Notes: generated from the sequence alone by a model not told the origin. A stretch of DNA of 9,565 bases from Rhodospirillaceae bacterium (GCA_003488105.1 DNMS01000111.1:1-9565); one strand, 5' to 3'; positions 1 through 6,998 are shown, counted from the stretch's first letter. Numbers and translations: made by a program.

Positions 1-991
1 GAGCGAAGGCACCAACCTGGATGCCCCAGCGTGATTTCTTATCGAACTCGACGATCCGGGGCGGTCCGTCGCCGTCGCCCTGTTCTTCCGCACGGCCGGG
101 GGCCGTGGGTAGGGGGGCGGGGGCCGGAATGTCGGCCTTGGCAAGCACCGGCGCACTGCCCAATTCGGCGAATGCGCGGTCGAGATGCTTGGCCATCAGA
201 CGGTTGCGGGCACTCGATGAATTGGCGCCGAATACGACGCCGATCACGCGCCGGCCGTCGCGTTTGGCCGAGGTCACCAGATTGAAGCCGGACGCCCGGA
301 TATAGCCTGTCTTGAAGCCGTCGGCACCGTCATAGGAAAGCAGCAGCTTGTTATGGGTCTTGTGCGACACGCCGCCGAAATCGAACCGGGTGCGCGAGAA
401 GAAATGATAGTACTGCGGAAAGTCGCGGAGAAGTGCGCGGGCCAACTTGGCCATGTCGCGGGCGGTGCTCATTTGCGCGCTGTGGGGTAGGCCGGACGCA
501 TTGCGGAAAGTCGTCCGATCCATGCCCAGGCGGCGCGCCGTCGCGGTCATTTCCCGGGCGAATTTCCATTCCTTGCCGCTGTAGTTTTCGGCCACGGCGG
601 CGGCGATGTCATTGGCCGATTTGACGGACAACGCCAGGATCGCGTCGCGTACGGAAATGGTTTGACCGGGTTTCAGGCCCAATTTCGACGGAGGCTGACC
701 GGCGGCGCGGGCCGACATGCGCAGACGCGTGTTCATGGACCAGCGGCCGTTTTCCACCGCTTCGAACATTTTGTAGAGGGTCATCATCTTGGTCAGGGAG
801 GCGGGATAGTTCCGCGTATCCGCGTTGACCGCGTGCAGAACCTCGCCCGTTTCGGCGTCAATGACCAAAGAGGCGTACTTGGCGACCGCCTGTCCCGGCG
901 AAAGCACCAGGGCGGTCAGCAGAACCAGAGCGGCTGCAGCCAAAAGGCGCAGGCCTCCCCGTCGTGTAATCGGACGCGTCGTCTCAGTCAT
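1..991 (-). CDS. Serine-type D-alanyl-D-alanine carboxypeptidase with C-terminal SPOR domain (3' end outside window)
   Basis: The gene reads from an ATG at 991-989 and stays open to the window edge (330 codons), so its C-terminus is missing. Residues 1-37 form a signal peptide: Arg-rich start, a Leu/Ala core, and cleavage after AVA. The three catalytic motifs of the penicillin-binding-protein S11 peptidase family are intact and correctly ordered: SLTK (Ser65 nucleophile, Lys68), SAN (125-127) and KTG (227-229). A Pro-rich linker (about residues 282-310) leads to WGIQVGAFA (322-330), which looks like the first strand of a SPOR domain; such domains bind denuded peptidoglycan. The protein should trim the terminal D-Ala from periplasmic pentapeptides. 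GGAAGAGAG upstream of the ATG is a reasonable ribosome site. The gene is divergent from the phasin gene. The family call is secure; the SPOR domain rests on its first residues only. Confidence 0.93.
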   Translation of the reverse strand, partial: MTETTRPITRRGGLRLLAAAALVLLTALVLSPGQAVAKYASLVIDAETGEVLHAVNADTRNYPASLTKMMTLYKMFEAVENGRWSMNTRLRMSARAAGQPPSKLGLKPGQTISVRDAILALSVKSANDIAAAVAENYSGKEWKFAREMTATARRLGMDRTTFRNASGLPHSAQMSTARDMAKLARALLRDFPQYYHFFSRTRFDFGGVSHKTHNKLLLSYDGADGFKTGYIRASGFNLVTSAKRDGRRVIGVVFGANSSSARNRLMAKHLDRAFAELGSAPVLAKADIPAPAPLPTAPGRAEEQGDGDGPPRIVEFDKKSRWGIQVGAFA

Positions 992-1289
992 GAGAGCTCT
1001 CTTCCCCGTGTTGAGCTTTATGCCTCATTATCGTCGTCGCGTCGTCCCCCGATTCGCCGATATCGTAGCGGAATCCGCTAACGGCGTCTCCAGAAATTTC
1101 GCAGCCGAATCAATATCTTCTTTAAGGATTCATCGTAAATATTTCATTAATGGGCCGGTCCGTGAGGGATCCGGGCGCCCCTGAACAGGTCGAAAGGGGG
1201 GCGTTGCAGGACATTTTGGGAACAAAAAATTGACATAAAAACAAAAGGTTACAGGTGGGATAAATTTTTGTGCAACGCACCATCCGATC

Positions 1290-1318
1290 TTGACGAAAGA
1301 CCGGCGCAGGGCTTATAT
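1290..1318 (+). promoter_or_regulatory. Predicted sigma70-type promoter of the phasin gene
   Basis: TTGACG at 1290-1295 and TTATAT at 1313-1318 are separated by exactly 17 bases. The first matches the housekeeping -35 consensus in five of six positions. An overlapping TATATT at 1314-1319 gives an 18-base spacer. Transcription would start near 1325, leaving a leader of about 120 bases before the phasin ATG at 1445. It is the best promoter visible in the window, in keeping with the high expression typical of phasins. Confidence 0.7.
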
Positions 1319-1327
1319 TTCAACGAT

Positions 1328-1356
1328 TGCTGCATTGCAGCATCGCTGCCCGGCAG
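1328..1356. promoter_or_regulatory. Two tandem CTGC-N3-GCAG palindromes, predicted PhaR operator
   Basis: The first box sits in the perfect 15-base palindrome TGCTGCATTGCAGCA (1328-1342), whose core CTGC-ATT-GCAG spans 1330-1340. The second, CTGC-CCG-GCAG, spans 1346-1356; the two centres are 16 bases apart. Both lie at or just after the expected transcription start, where a bound protein would block initiation. In alphaproteobacteria such as Rhodobacter sphaeroides and Paracoccus denitrificans, the PHA-responsive repressor PhaR binds TGC-rich palindromes of this kind before phasin genes. A related TGC-AAC-GCA lies upstream of the -35 box at 1271-1279. The motif is seen; the regulator is inferred, because no phaR gene is in the window. 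Confidence 0.6.
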
Positions 1357-1444
1357 TGAGAAGCGGCATCGGAGACGCCAAAGCGCCCGAAAGCCGCCAA
1401 GGATGATGTTGATCACCCGACAAAGAACCCAGATGGAGAGTACG

Positions 1445-2050
1445 ATGGCTGAAGCCAAGAAGCCCACCGCGACCGCGAAACCCACCGCCACGCCTGCCGC
1501 CCCCGCCAAACCCGCCGCTGCAGCCCCTGCGCCGGCGCCCGCGGCCAGCAAGGTCGAGGTTGCCGCGCCTGCCGTTAAGGAAACCGTTGAAACCGTCGTC
1601 AAGGCCGGCGCCGATGTTGCCGCCAAGGGCGTTGAAAAGGCCGCCACCATGGGTCAGGAGCAGATCGCCGCGGCCGTCAAGGCCGGCGGTCAGGTGTTCA
1701 AGACCTATGAAGACACCATTGCCTACAACAAGGAAAACGTCGACGCCTTCGTTCAGGCCAACAACATCATGGCGAAGGGCATGCAGGATCTGAACAAGGT
1801 GCTGTTCGCCATGGCCCAGAAGAACGTGGAAGAAACGGTCGATCTGACCAAGAAGATGTTCGGCTGCAAATCAGTCGATGACATGGTCAAACTGCAGAGC
1901 AGCCTGCTGAAGACCAATTATTCCAAGGCCTTCGACGAAAGCCGCAAGATTTCCGACATGGCCGTGAAGTTGGCCGAGGAAGCCGCGGCACCGATCGCCG
2001 GCCGCGTGACGGTCGCCGTCGAAAAGGTGACCAAGCCGATTGCCGCCTGA
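1445..2050 (+). CDS. Phasin family protein (PHA granule-associated)
   Basis: This is a 201-residue protein. Residues 1-36 are a low-complexity Ala/Pro/Lys/Thr tail. From about residue 45 the protein is predicted to be helical and amphipathic, with FKTYEDTIAYNKENVDAFVQ (85-104), AQKNVEETVDLTKKMF (124-139) and a final Ala-rich stretch ending VTKPIAA. This layout fits the Phasin_2 (TIGR01841-like) family, small proteins that coat polyhydroxyalkanoate granules and control their size. There is no signal peptide. ATG 1445 is preferred because GGAGAG (1435-1440) lies just upstream; in-frame ATGs at 1433 and earlier have poorer sites, and an extension to 1268 would run through the promoter. The gene is monocistronic, with its own promoter and terminator. 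The upstream TGC boxes suggest PhaR control. The phasin call is confident; its exact role among paralogues is not. Confidence 0.88.
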   Translation: MAEAKKPTATAKPTATPAAPAKPAAAAPAPAPAASKVEVAAPAVKETVETVVKAGADVAAKGVEKAATMGQEQIAAAVKAGGQVFKTYEDTIAYNKENVDAFVQANNIMAKGMQDLNKVLFAMAQKNVEETVDLTKKMFGCKSVDDMVKLQSSLLKTNYSKAFDESRKISDMAVKLAEEAAAPIAGRVTVAVEKVTKPIAA

Positions 2051-2087
2051 CGATTTCCGCCTCACGCAATGTGATGCGGCCCTGAAC

Positions 2088-2122
2088 AAGCGCCCGGCTG
2101 AAAATGCCGGGCGTTTTCGTTT
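2088..2122 (+). terminator. Rho-independent terminator of the phasin gene
   Basis: An 8-base perfect stem CGCCCGGC (2091-2098) / GCCGGGCG (2106-2113) with a 7-base loop is followed by TTTTCGTTT. The stem extends by three further pairs (AAG against TTT). It begins 38 bases after the phasin stop and separates the phasin from the clpSA operon. Confidence 0.9.
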
Positions 2123-2240
2123 GCCGGTTTCGCGGGGGCGGCAAGGGGCGATTCTCCGGTCTGGGCCATGGGCCGGGTCGTTTCGGGCCTCGGTTGCTCC
2201 GGTTGTGGACGATCTGTTGGAGAATTCCCAGGGATGGGAC

Positions 2241-2269
2241 TTGGCGCTGGCGGGTGCTCTGCCCATATA
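2241..2269 (+). promoter_or_regulatory. Possible promoter for clpSA or for a short leader RNA
   Basis: TTGGCG (2241-2246) and CATATA (2264-2269) are 17 bases apart; TATATT (2266-2271) is an alternative -10 with a longer spacer. Transcription would start near 2276, about 147 bases before clpS and upstream of the hairpin at 2300-2316. Both boxes are moderate matches, so this is tentative. Confidence 0.35.
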
Positions 2270-2292
2270 TTCAGGGATAAACGGCAACCGCA

Positions 2293-2327
2293 CCCCGGAC
2301 CCGGGGCTTCCCCGGGCAATCCTTTTT
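2293..2327 (+). terminator. Terminator-like hairpin with an overlapping alternative stem in the clpS leader
   Basis: CCCGGGG (2300-2306), a CTT loop and CCCCGGG (2310-2316) form a perfect 7-base stem. CAATCC and five Ts (2323-2327) follow. An upstream CCCC (2293-2296) can instead pair with GGGG (2303-2306), which would break the first stem. The T run begins seven bases after the stem, so termination may be inefficient. It could be an attenuator before clpS or the end of a short independent RNA. Confidence 0.4.
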
Positions 2328-2422
2328 AAATAGAATTGGATTACCGTCGGAGTGGTTAGGCTGCTTCGGCGGCGCCGATGGGCGGCGGCCGCCGGCCCGA
2401 ACACGGCAAGGACAGGACGGAG

Positions 2423-2791
2423 ATGACAGGACCGACAGACCCGCCAAAATCTCCCATCGACCCGGGGCGGGACGATGACTCCGGCACCGGTTTGGCGGTC
2501 AAATCCCGCACGCGGACCAAGCGTCCGTCCATGTACAAAGTCCTGATGCTCAATGACGACTACACGCCGATGGAGTTCGTCGTCCACGTGCTGGAACGCT
2601 TTTTCGGCATGAACAGCGAGCAGGCTACCCAGGTGATGCTGCATGTCCACCAGCGCGGTGTGGGCGTATGCGGTGTCTTCACATATGAAATCGCCGAAAC
2701 GAAAGTGACACAGGTCATGGATCTGGCGCGTCAGCACCAGCATCCTCTCCAGTGCACGATCGAGAAAGACGGCGGCGGAGATGAGGATTAA
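2423..2791 (+). CDS. clpS: ATP-dependent Clp protease adaptor ClpS
   Basis: This 122-residue cytoplasmic protein is the N-end-rule adaptor. It captures proteins with bulky N-terminal residues and passes them to ClpA for degradation by ClpAP. About 35 disordered residues precede the ClpS fold. The fold shows the signature [12 protein letters not shown], the helix [29 protein letters not shown] with the substrate-pocket His, and the [10 protein letters not shown] ending, all close to the E. coli protein. ATG 2423 is preferred over the in-frame ATG at 2378 because the ribosome-site-like AAGGACAGGA (2408-2417) lies before it; the longer form would add 15 residues of low-complexity sequence. The stop codon directly abuts the clpA start, so the two are surely cotranscribed. 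The function is very secure; the start is fairly secure. Confidence 0.96.
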   Translation: MTGPTDPPKSPIDPGRDDDSGTGLAVKSRTRTKRPSMYKVLMLNDDYTPMEFVVHVLERFFGMNSEQATQVMLHVHQRGVGVCGVFTYEIAETKVTQVMDLARQHQHPLQCTIEKDGGGDED

Positions 2792-5104
2792 ATGCTTTCA
2801 CGCGAGCTAGAACAGACCCTTCACCGCGCCCTGGCACTCGCCGCCGAGCGTAATCACGAATACGCAACCCTCGAACATCTGCTTCTTTCCCTAACCGAAG
2901 ATCCCGATTCCATCGCGGTGCTGAAGGCCTGCGACGTGGAGGTCGAGCGTCTGATCGCCGACCTGACCGAGTTCCTCGACAACGAACTGGCCGAGATCGA
3001 CAACCCGCGCGGGCTTGAGCCCAAGCCGACGGCGGGCTTCCAGCGCGTTGTCCAGCGCGCCGTGATCCATGTCCAGTCGTCGGGCCGCGAGGAAGTGACC
3101 GGCGCCAATGTACTGGTCGCCCTGTTCTCGGAACGGGAATCCCATGCCGTCTATTATCTGCAACTGCAGGACATGACACGCCTTGATGCCGTCAATTATA
3201 TCTCTCACGGCATCGCCAAGGTGCCCGGGCGCTCGGAACAGCGCACCGTGTCCGGCGCCGATCCGGAAGCAGAGGCCGAGGCCGCCGCTCGTAAGGGCTC
3301 GGAAGCGCTCGACGCCTATTGCACCAACCTGAACAAGAAGGCGAACGAAGGCCGTATTGACCCCTTGATCGGCCGCCACGAAGAGGTCGACCGCGCCATC
3401 CAGATCCTGTGCCGGCGCAACAAGAACAATCCCCTGTTCGTGGGCGACCCGGGGGTGGGCAAGACCGCCATCGCCGAGGGCCTGGCCAAGCGCATCGAGG
3501 ACGAGGACGTGCCCGAGGTGCTGCTCGGCAATACCATCTACGCCCTCGACATGGGCGCCCTTCTGGCCGGCACGCGCTATCGCGGCGATTTCGAGGAACG
3601 CCTGAAGAATGTCATGGCTGAATTGGAAGCCATGCCCAAGGCGATCCTGTTCATCGACGAAATTCACACGGTGATCGGCGCCGGGGCGACCTCGGGCGGA
3701 TCCATGGATGCGTCCAACATCCTGAAGCCGGCCTTGCAGAAGGGCGGCCTGCGCTGCATGGGCTCGACCACCTACAAGGAATACCGCAATTACTTCGAAA
3801 AGGACCGGGCCCTGGTGCGCCGGTTCCAGAAGATCGACGTTTACGAGCCGTCGATGGATGACACGGTTAAGATCCTTAAGGGCCTGAAGCCCTATTTTGA
3901 GGAACACCACAACGTGCGCTACACCAACGACGCCTTGAAGGCGGCGGTGGAACTGTCGACCAAGTACATCCACGAACGCAAGCTGCCGGACAAGGCCTTG
4001 GACGTCATTGACGAGGTCGGGGCGTCGCGCATGCTGTTGCCGGCGGGCAAGCGGCGCAAGACGGTCACTGTCAAGGACGTGGAACAGGTGGTCGCCAAGA
4101 TCGCCCGCATTCCGGAAAAATCGGTGTCGTCCGATGACCGCAAGGCGCTCAAGAACCTGGACCGTGATCTGAAGACCATGGTGTTTGGTCAGGACAACGC
4201 CATCGAGGCCTTGGCCAGCGCCATCAAGCTGTCCCGCGCGGGCCTGCGCGAACCGGAAAAGCCCATCGGCTCCTACCTGTTCTCGGGGCCCACGGGTGTC
4301 GGCAAGACCGAGGTCGCGCGCCAGCTGTCGCACATGATGGGCATCGATCTGGTGCGCTTCGACATGTCCGAATACATGGAGCGTCATTCCGTTTCGCGTC
4401 TGATCGGGGCCCCTCCGGGTTATGTCGGTTTTGATCAGGGCGGTCTGTTGACCGACGCCGTCGATCAGCAGCCCCATTGCGTGCTGTTGCTGGACGAAAT
4501 CGAAAAGGCGCATCCGGACCTGTTCAATATCCTTCTGCAGGTCATGGACCACGGCAAGTTGACCGACCACAACGGCAAGTCCGTCAGTTTCCGCAACGTG
4601 ATCCTGATCATGACCACCAACGCGGGCGCGGCCGACCTGGCCAAGCCGGCCATCGGGTTCGAACGGGAAACCCGCATGGGTGAGGATACGGAAGCGATCG
4701 AGCGCATGTTCACGCCCGAGTTCCGCAACCGCCTGGATGCCATCATTCCCTTCGCGGCGCTGACGTCGGAAGTCGTCGCCCGCGTCGTCGACAAGTTCAT
4801 CATGAACCTGGAATTGCAGCTTGAGGACCGGGGCGTGGTGATCGAGCTGACCGACGCGGCGCGCGAATGGCTGGCCAAACGGGGCTTCGACAAATTGTTC
4901 GGTGCGCGGCCGCTTAGCCGCGTGATCCAGGAGAACATCAAGAAGCCCCTGGCCGAGGAATTGTTGTTCGGCAAACTGGTCAAGGGCGGCATCGTCCTGG
5001 TCGGTGTCGACGACGACAAGTTGGTGTTTGATTTCCCCGAACCGGGATCGACCCGCCTGCCGGCCAAGCGCAAGAAGGGCAAGGTTCCGGCCTTGGTGGA
5101 ATAA
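2792..5104 (+). CDS. clpA: ATP-dependent Clp protease ATP-binding subunit ClpA
   Basis: This 770-residue AAA+ unfoldase forms a hexamer that unfolds substrates and threads them into ClpP. The Clp N-domain (about residues 1-145, opening LSRELEQTLHRAL) is the ClpS docking site. AAA domain 1 has Walker A GDPGVGKT (218-225), Walker B ILFIDE (285-290) and a pore loop at TRYRGDFEE (261-269). AAA domain 2 has Walker A GPTGVGKT (499-506), Walker B VLLLDE (564-569), pore loop GYVG (543-546), the arginine-finger segment FRNRLD (644-649) and sensor 2 GARPLSR (704-710). The tripeptide IGF (621-623) is at the place of the ClpP-binding loop. There is no ClpB-type middle coiled coil, which separates it from ClpB. 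The start codon follows the clpS stop with no gap, with AGGA (2784-2787) as ribosome site. Length and motifs are complete. ClpP is not encoded in the window. Confidence 0.98.
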   Translation: MLSRELEQTLHRALALAAERNHEYATLEHLLLSLTEDPDSIAVLKACDVEVERLIADLTEFLDNELAEIDNPRGLEPKPTAGFQRVVQRAVIHVQSSGREEVTGANVLVALFSERESHAVYYLQLQDMTRLDAVNYISHGIAKVPGRSEQRTVSGADPEAEAEAAARKGSEALDAYCTNLNKKANEGRIDPLIGRHEEVDRAIQILCRRNKNNPLFVGDPGVGKTAIAEGLAKRIEDEDVPEVLLGNTIYALDMGALLAGTRYRGDFEERLKNVMAELEAMPKAILFIDEIHTVIGAGATSGGSMDASNILKPALQKGGLRCMGSTTYKEYRNYFEKDRALVRRFQKIDVYEPSMDDTVKILKGLKPYFEEHHNVRYTNDALKAAVELSTKYIHERKLPDKALDVIDEVGASRMLLPAGKRRKTVTVKDVEQVVAKIARIPEKSVSSDDRKALKNLDRDLKTMVFGQDNAIEALASAIKLSRAGLREPEKPIGSYLFSGPTGVGKTEVARQLSHMMGIDLVRFDMSEYMERHSVSRLIGAPPGYVGFDQGGLLTDAVDQQPHCVLLLDEIEKAHPDLFNILLQVMDHGKLTDHNGKSVSFRNVILIMTTNAGAADLAKPAIGFERETRMGEDTEAIERMFTPEFRNRLDAIIPFAALTSEVVARVVDKFIMNLELQLEDRGVVIELTDAAREWLAKRGFDKLFGARPLSRVIQENIKKPLAEELLFGKLVKGGIVLVGVDDDKLVFDFPEPGSTRLPAKRKKGKVPALVE

Positions 5105-5115
5105 AGACTTCTTGC

Positions 5116-5183
5116 CGTCATTCCCGCGAAAGCGGGAATCCAGCCCTCCGCTTTCCTGGACCCCCGCTTTCGCGGGGGTGACG
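5116..5183. repeat. Dispersed palindromic repeat with dRS3-type core, between clpA and the CoA-transferase gene
   Basis: Two 28-base arms, 5116-5143 and 5156-5183, are inverted copies differing at four positions. Each arm is itself a hairpin: TTCCCGC-GAAA-GCGGGAA on the left and CCCCCGC-TTTC-GCGGGGG on the right. Positions 5120-5139 fit ATTCCC-N8-GGGAAT, the dRS3 consensus known from Neisseria. Translated frames give the peptides SFPRKRES and WTPAFAGVT, and on the other strand SRFRGNDG, which are familiar from spurious predicted proteins over this repeat class in many proteobacteria. It starts 12 bases after the clpA stop and could terminate or protect the clpSA mRNA, but no T run follows. 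Confidence 0.85.
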
Positions 5184-5219
5184 ATTGGGTTAGGTTCCGG
5201 AAACGGTGGAGCCGGATTT

Positions 5220-6359
5220 ATGGCGTTTTCCTTCCTTGCCGGGATCCGTGTTCTCGATCTCAGCCAATATCTGCCGGGACCGCTGGCGGCCCAGGTGCTT
5301 GCCGACCTGGGGGCGGAGGTGGTGAAGGTCGAGCCGCCCGCGGGCGACCCGCAGCGCCACCTTGATCCCACGGCGGGACCGCTCGACCCCGGCGTTGTCG
5401 AAGGCGGCGACGCCTCACCCTTCTATCACGTGCTCAACGCCGGCAAGACGGTGACTCGTCTTGACCTTAAATCCGACGCCGGCAGGGCGTCGTTCCGGGA
5501 CTTGGTCCGGGGCGCCGACGTTCTGCTCGAAAGCTACCGGCCTGGGGTGATGGACCGGCTCGGCTTCGGATACAGCGCGGCCAAGGATCTGAACCCAGGG
5601 TTGGTCTATTGCGCGCTGACGGGTTATGGGCAGACGGGGCCGCTGCGTCAGTCCGCCGGGCATGACCTGAACTACATGGCGGCCACGGGCGCCCTCAGTC
5701 AGGCCGGCACGGCGGACGGGCCCGCCATGGCTTGGCCGCCCATGGCCGATTGCGCCGGGGCGGTGATGTCGGCGCTCGCCATTCTGGGGGCGCTGGTGCG
5801 CCGGGGCCGGGACGGGCAGGGCGCCTTTCTGGACGTCGCCATGTCGGATTGCGTGCTGTCCTGGCAGGCCATCGGCCTGACCGCGGAAAAGCTTGGTCTG
5901 GGCAAGGCACGGGGCGCCGCGCTGTTGACGGGCGGGGCCGCGTGCTACCGGGTCTATGCCTGCGCCGACGGGCGGGAATTGACGCTGGGAAATCTGGAAC
6001 CCCGGTTCTGGGAAAATTTCTGCCGCGCCGTCGGCCGCGATGGTTGGGTTCCGCGTCAGTGGGAAGGGTTACCGCAAGCGGACCTGATCGCCGAGGTCGC
6101 GGGCCATCTTGCCGGGCAGCCTTTGGACCATTGGCTTGCCTTGTTGGATGGCGTCGATACCTGCGTGCAGCCGGTCGCCGATTACGCGGGCGTCGCGGAT
6201 CAGCCGCAGGTCAAGGCGCGGGGCCTCGTGGCGGACGATCCCCTTGGCGGGGTCCAGGTGTTGCTGCCGATCCTTGCCGACGGCATGACCACGGGCACAC
6301 GGGCGCCGCTGGCACTGCGCACGGCGGAACAGATTTTACAGAATTGGGAGAAGACCTAG
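5220..6359 (+). CDS. CaiB/BaiF family III CoA-transferase, alpha-methylacyl-CoA racemase-like
   Basis: This is a 379-residue cytoplasmic protein. The N-terminus GIRVLDLSQYLPGPLAAQVL (8-27), then LADLGAEVVKVEPPAGD (27-43), is the CoA-binding signature of family III CoA-transferases. LNAGKTVTRLDLKS (72-85), ADVLLESYRPGVMDRLGFGY (99-118) and LTGYGQTGPLRQSAGHDLNY (133-152) follow. Asp149 in GHDLNY aligns with the catalytic Asp of the family. The GHDxNY form is characteristic of alpha-methylacyl-CoA racemases, whereas many true transferases have GYDxxxQ. It therefore probably acts on branched-chain or other acyl-CoA thioesters, by racemisation or CoA exchange; sequence alone cannot decide. ATG 5220 has GGTGGAG (5205-5211) upstream. 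The frame is open back to 5004 only through the repeat and clpA. The stop overlaps that of the convergent gene. Confidence 0.88.
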   Translation: MAFSFLAGIRVLDLSQYLPGPLAAQVLADLGAEVVKVEPPAGDPQRHLDPTAGPLDPGVVEGGDASPFYHVLNAGKTVTRLDLKSDAGRASFRDLVRGADVLLESYRPGVMDRLGFGYSAAKDLNPGLVYCALTGYGQTGPLRQSAGHDLNYMAATGALSQAGTADGPAMAWPPMADCAGAVMSALAILGALVRRGRDGQGAFLDVAMSDCVLSWQAIGLTAEKLGLGKARGAALLTGGAACYRVYACADGRELTLGNLEPRFWENFCRAVGRDGWVPRQWEGLPQADLIAEVAGHLAGQPLDHWLALLDGVDTCVQPVADYAGVADQPQVKARGLVADDPLGGVQVLLPILADGMTTGTRAPLALRTAEQILQNWEKT

Positions 6360-6994
6360 CGGCCGACGACCTGCGGGCAGTCGGCTTCGCGGGTCAGGCC
6401 GACCATGGACGCACCCTGCGACGACAAACGCAGATTGCCCTTGGCGCCGATGACGTAGGACTGACTGCCCAGCGGCTTGCCGTTGGCGGCCATACGAATG
6501 ACCTGGGCGGCGCGGCAGGCGCGGCAGTTGTTTACCAGGAACACGCCGCCGTTGCCCTTGTCCGTTTCAAGGGTGATGCATTTCTTGTCGCTGTCGTCGA
6601 CGAGCGTTTCCGGCTTCACCAGATTGGCCTGATCGCAGGGATAGATGGACCCCAGGCTGGTCCGGCCCGGGCCGCGGAACGGCAGGGGCAGGGTCATATT
6701 GGCCATGACGTTGAACTTGCGCACTTCCGGGTTGGAATAGCCTTGGCGCAGGCGGGTCACCCCGACCACCATGCAGGCATTGCATTTGTTGACCAGGACT
6801 TCACCCGTACCCGTGCGGCCGTGGCGGATGCAGTCCGCGCCCGGTGCCAAGGCTGCCGCCGTGCGGATCAGGGGGTTGATCCCCATGCCTTCCGCATCGG
6901 GCACGCGGGGCGCCGCGATGGCCGCCGCCGACAGCAGCAGCACCGCGACGAGGGTGGCGGCGGTCAGCAGGTAAATTTGCACATAGCGTTCCAT
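6356..6994 (-). CDS. Secreted protein of unknown function with a duplicated four-cysteine unit
   Basis: I do not recognise the family of this 212-residue protein. Residues 1-28 are a signal peptide (a long Leu/Val/Ala core, cleavage near AIAA), so it should be periplasmic or membrane-tethered. It has eight cysteines in two matching sets: Cys55, 71, 74, 120 and Cys139, 157, 160, 206. In each set the CxxC pair is followed after exactly 45 residues by the last Cys, and the CxxC context is alike (LVNKCNAC, LVNNCRAC), so the protein arose by internal duplication. All eight are likely disulfide-bonded. No His follows either CxxC, so these are not haem c sites. AAAGGGG sits very close to the ATG and within an inverted repeat. 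A CRP-like palindrome lies 36 bases upstream. It converges with the CoA-transferase gene, the two stops sharing CTAG. Confidence 0.8.
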   Translation of the reverse strand: MERYVQIYLLTAATLVAVLLLSAAAIAAPRVPDAEGMGINPLIRTAAALAPGADCIRHGRTGTGEVLVNKCNACMVVGVTRLRQGYSNPEVRKFNVMANMTLPLPFRGPGRTSLGSIYPCDQANLVKPETLVDDSDKKCITLETDKGNGGVFLVNNCRACRAAQVIRMAANGKPLGSQSYVIGAKGNLRLSSQGASMVGLTREADCPQVVGR

Positions 6995-6998
6995 AACC

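Larger units (their letters stand above)
992..1444. other. Divergent intergenic region between carboxypeptidase and phasin genes
   Basis: This 453-base stretch holds no convincing gene. The half nearest the carboxypeptidase (992-1200) should carry that gene's promoter on the minus strand, but I could not pick -35/-10 boxes with confidence. The half nearest the phasin holds an AT-rich tract (1220-1270), a TGC-type half-palindrome (1270-1280), a good plus-strand promoter (1290-1318), two CTGC-N3-GCAG boxes (1330-1356) and an untranslated leader of about 120 bases. The frame of the phasin is open back to 1268, but that extension would be translated across the promoter and boxes and is very unlikely to be coding. 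Confidence 0.7.
2123..2422 (+). other. Non-coding region upstream of clpS
   Basis: No gene is supported in these 300 bases. They contain a possible promoter (2241-2269), an overlapping pair of GC-rich hairpins followed by a T run (2293-2327), a possible second -10 box TAGAAT (2331-2336) just after the T run, and a GC-rich segment (2362-2400). AAGGACAGGA at 2408-2417 is the probable ribosome site for clpS. Open frames crossing the region show no family features and overlap terminator or promoter-like elements. Confidence 0.6.

Noticed and set aside
1230..1235. Perfect TTGACA as a possible -35 box
   Set aside because: The sequence 16-18 bases downstream (near 1253) has no -10-like box; the nearest AT-rich hexamer is 23 bases away. 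The 1290/1313 pair is far better.
1268..1444. N-terminal extension of the phasin frame
   Set aside because: It would be encoded by the promoter and operator region, has no good ribosome site, and gives a sequence unlike phasins.
1871..2743. A 290-codon minus-strand open frame across the phasin end, terminator and clpS
   Set aside because: It runs antisense through two well-supported genes and a strong terminator and shows no recognisable domain.
2891..5371. An 826-codon open frame on the strand opposite clpA
   Set aside because: It is a shadow of the GC-rich clpA codon pattern. It crosses the dispersed repeat, shows no protein-family features, and clpA is complete on the other strand.
6773..6785. 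CxxC pairs in the duplicated-cysteine protein as haem c attachment sites
   Set aside because: The residue after each CxxC is Met or Arg, not the required His.
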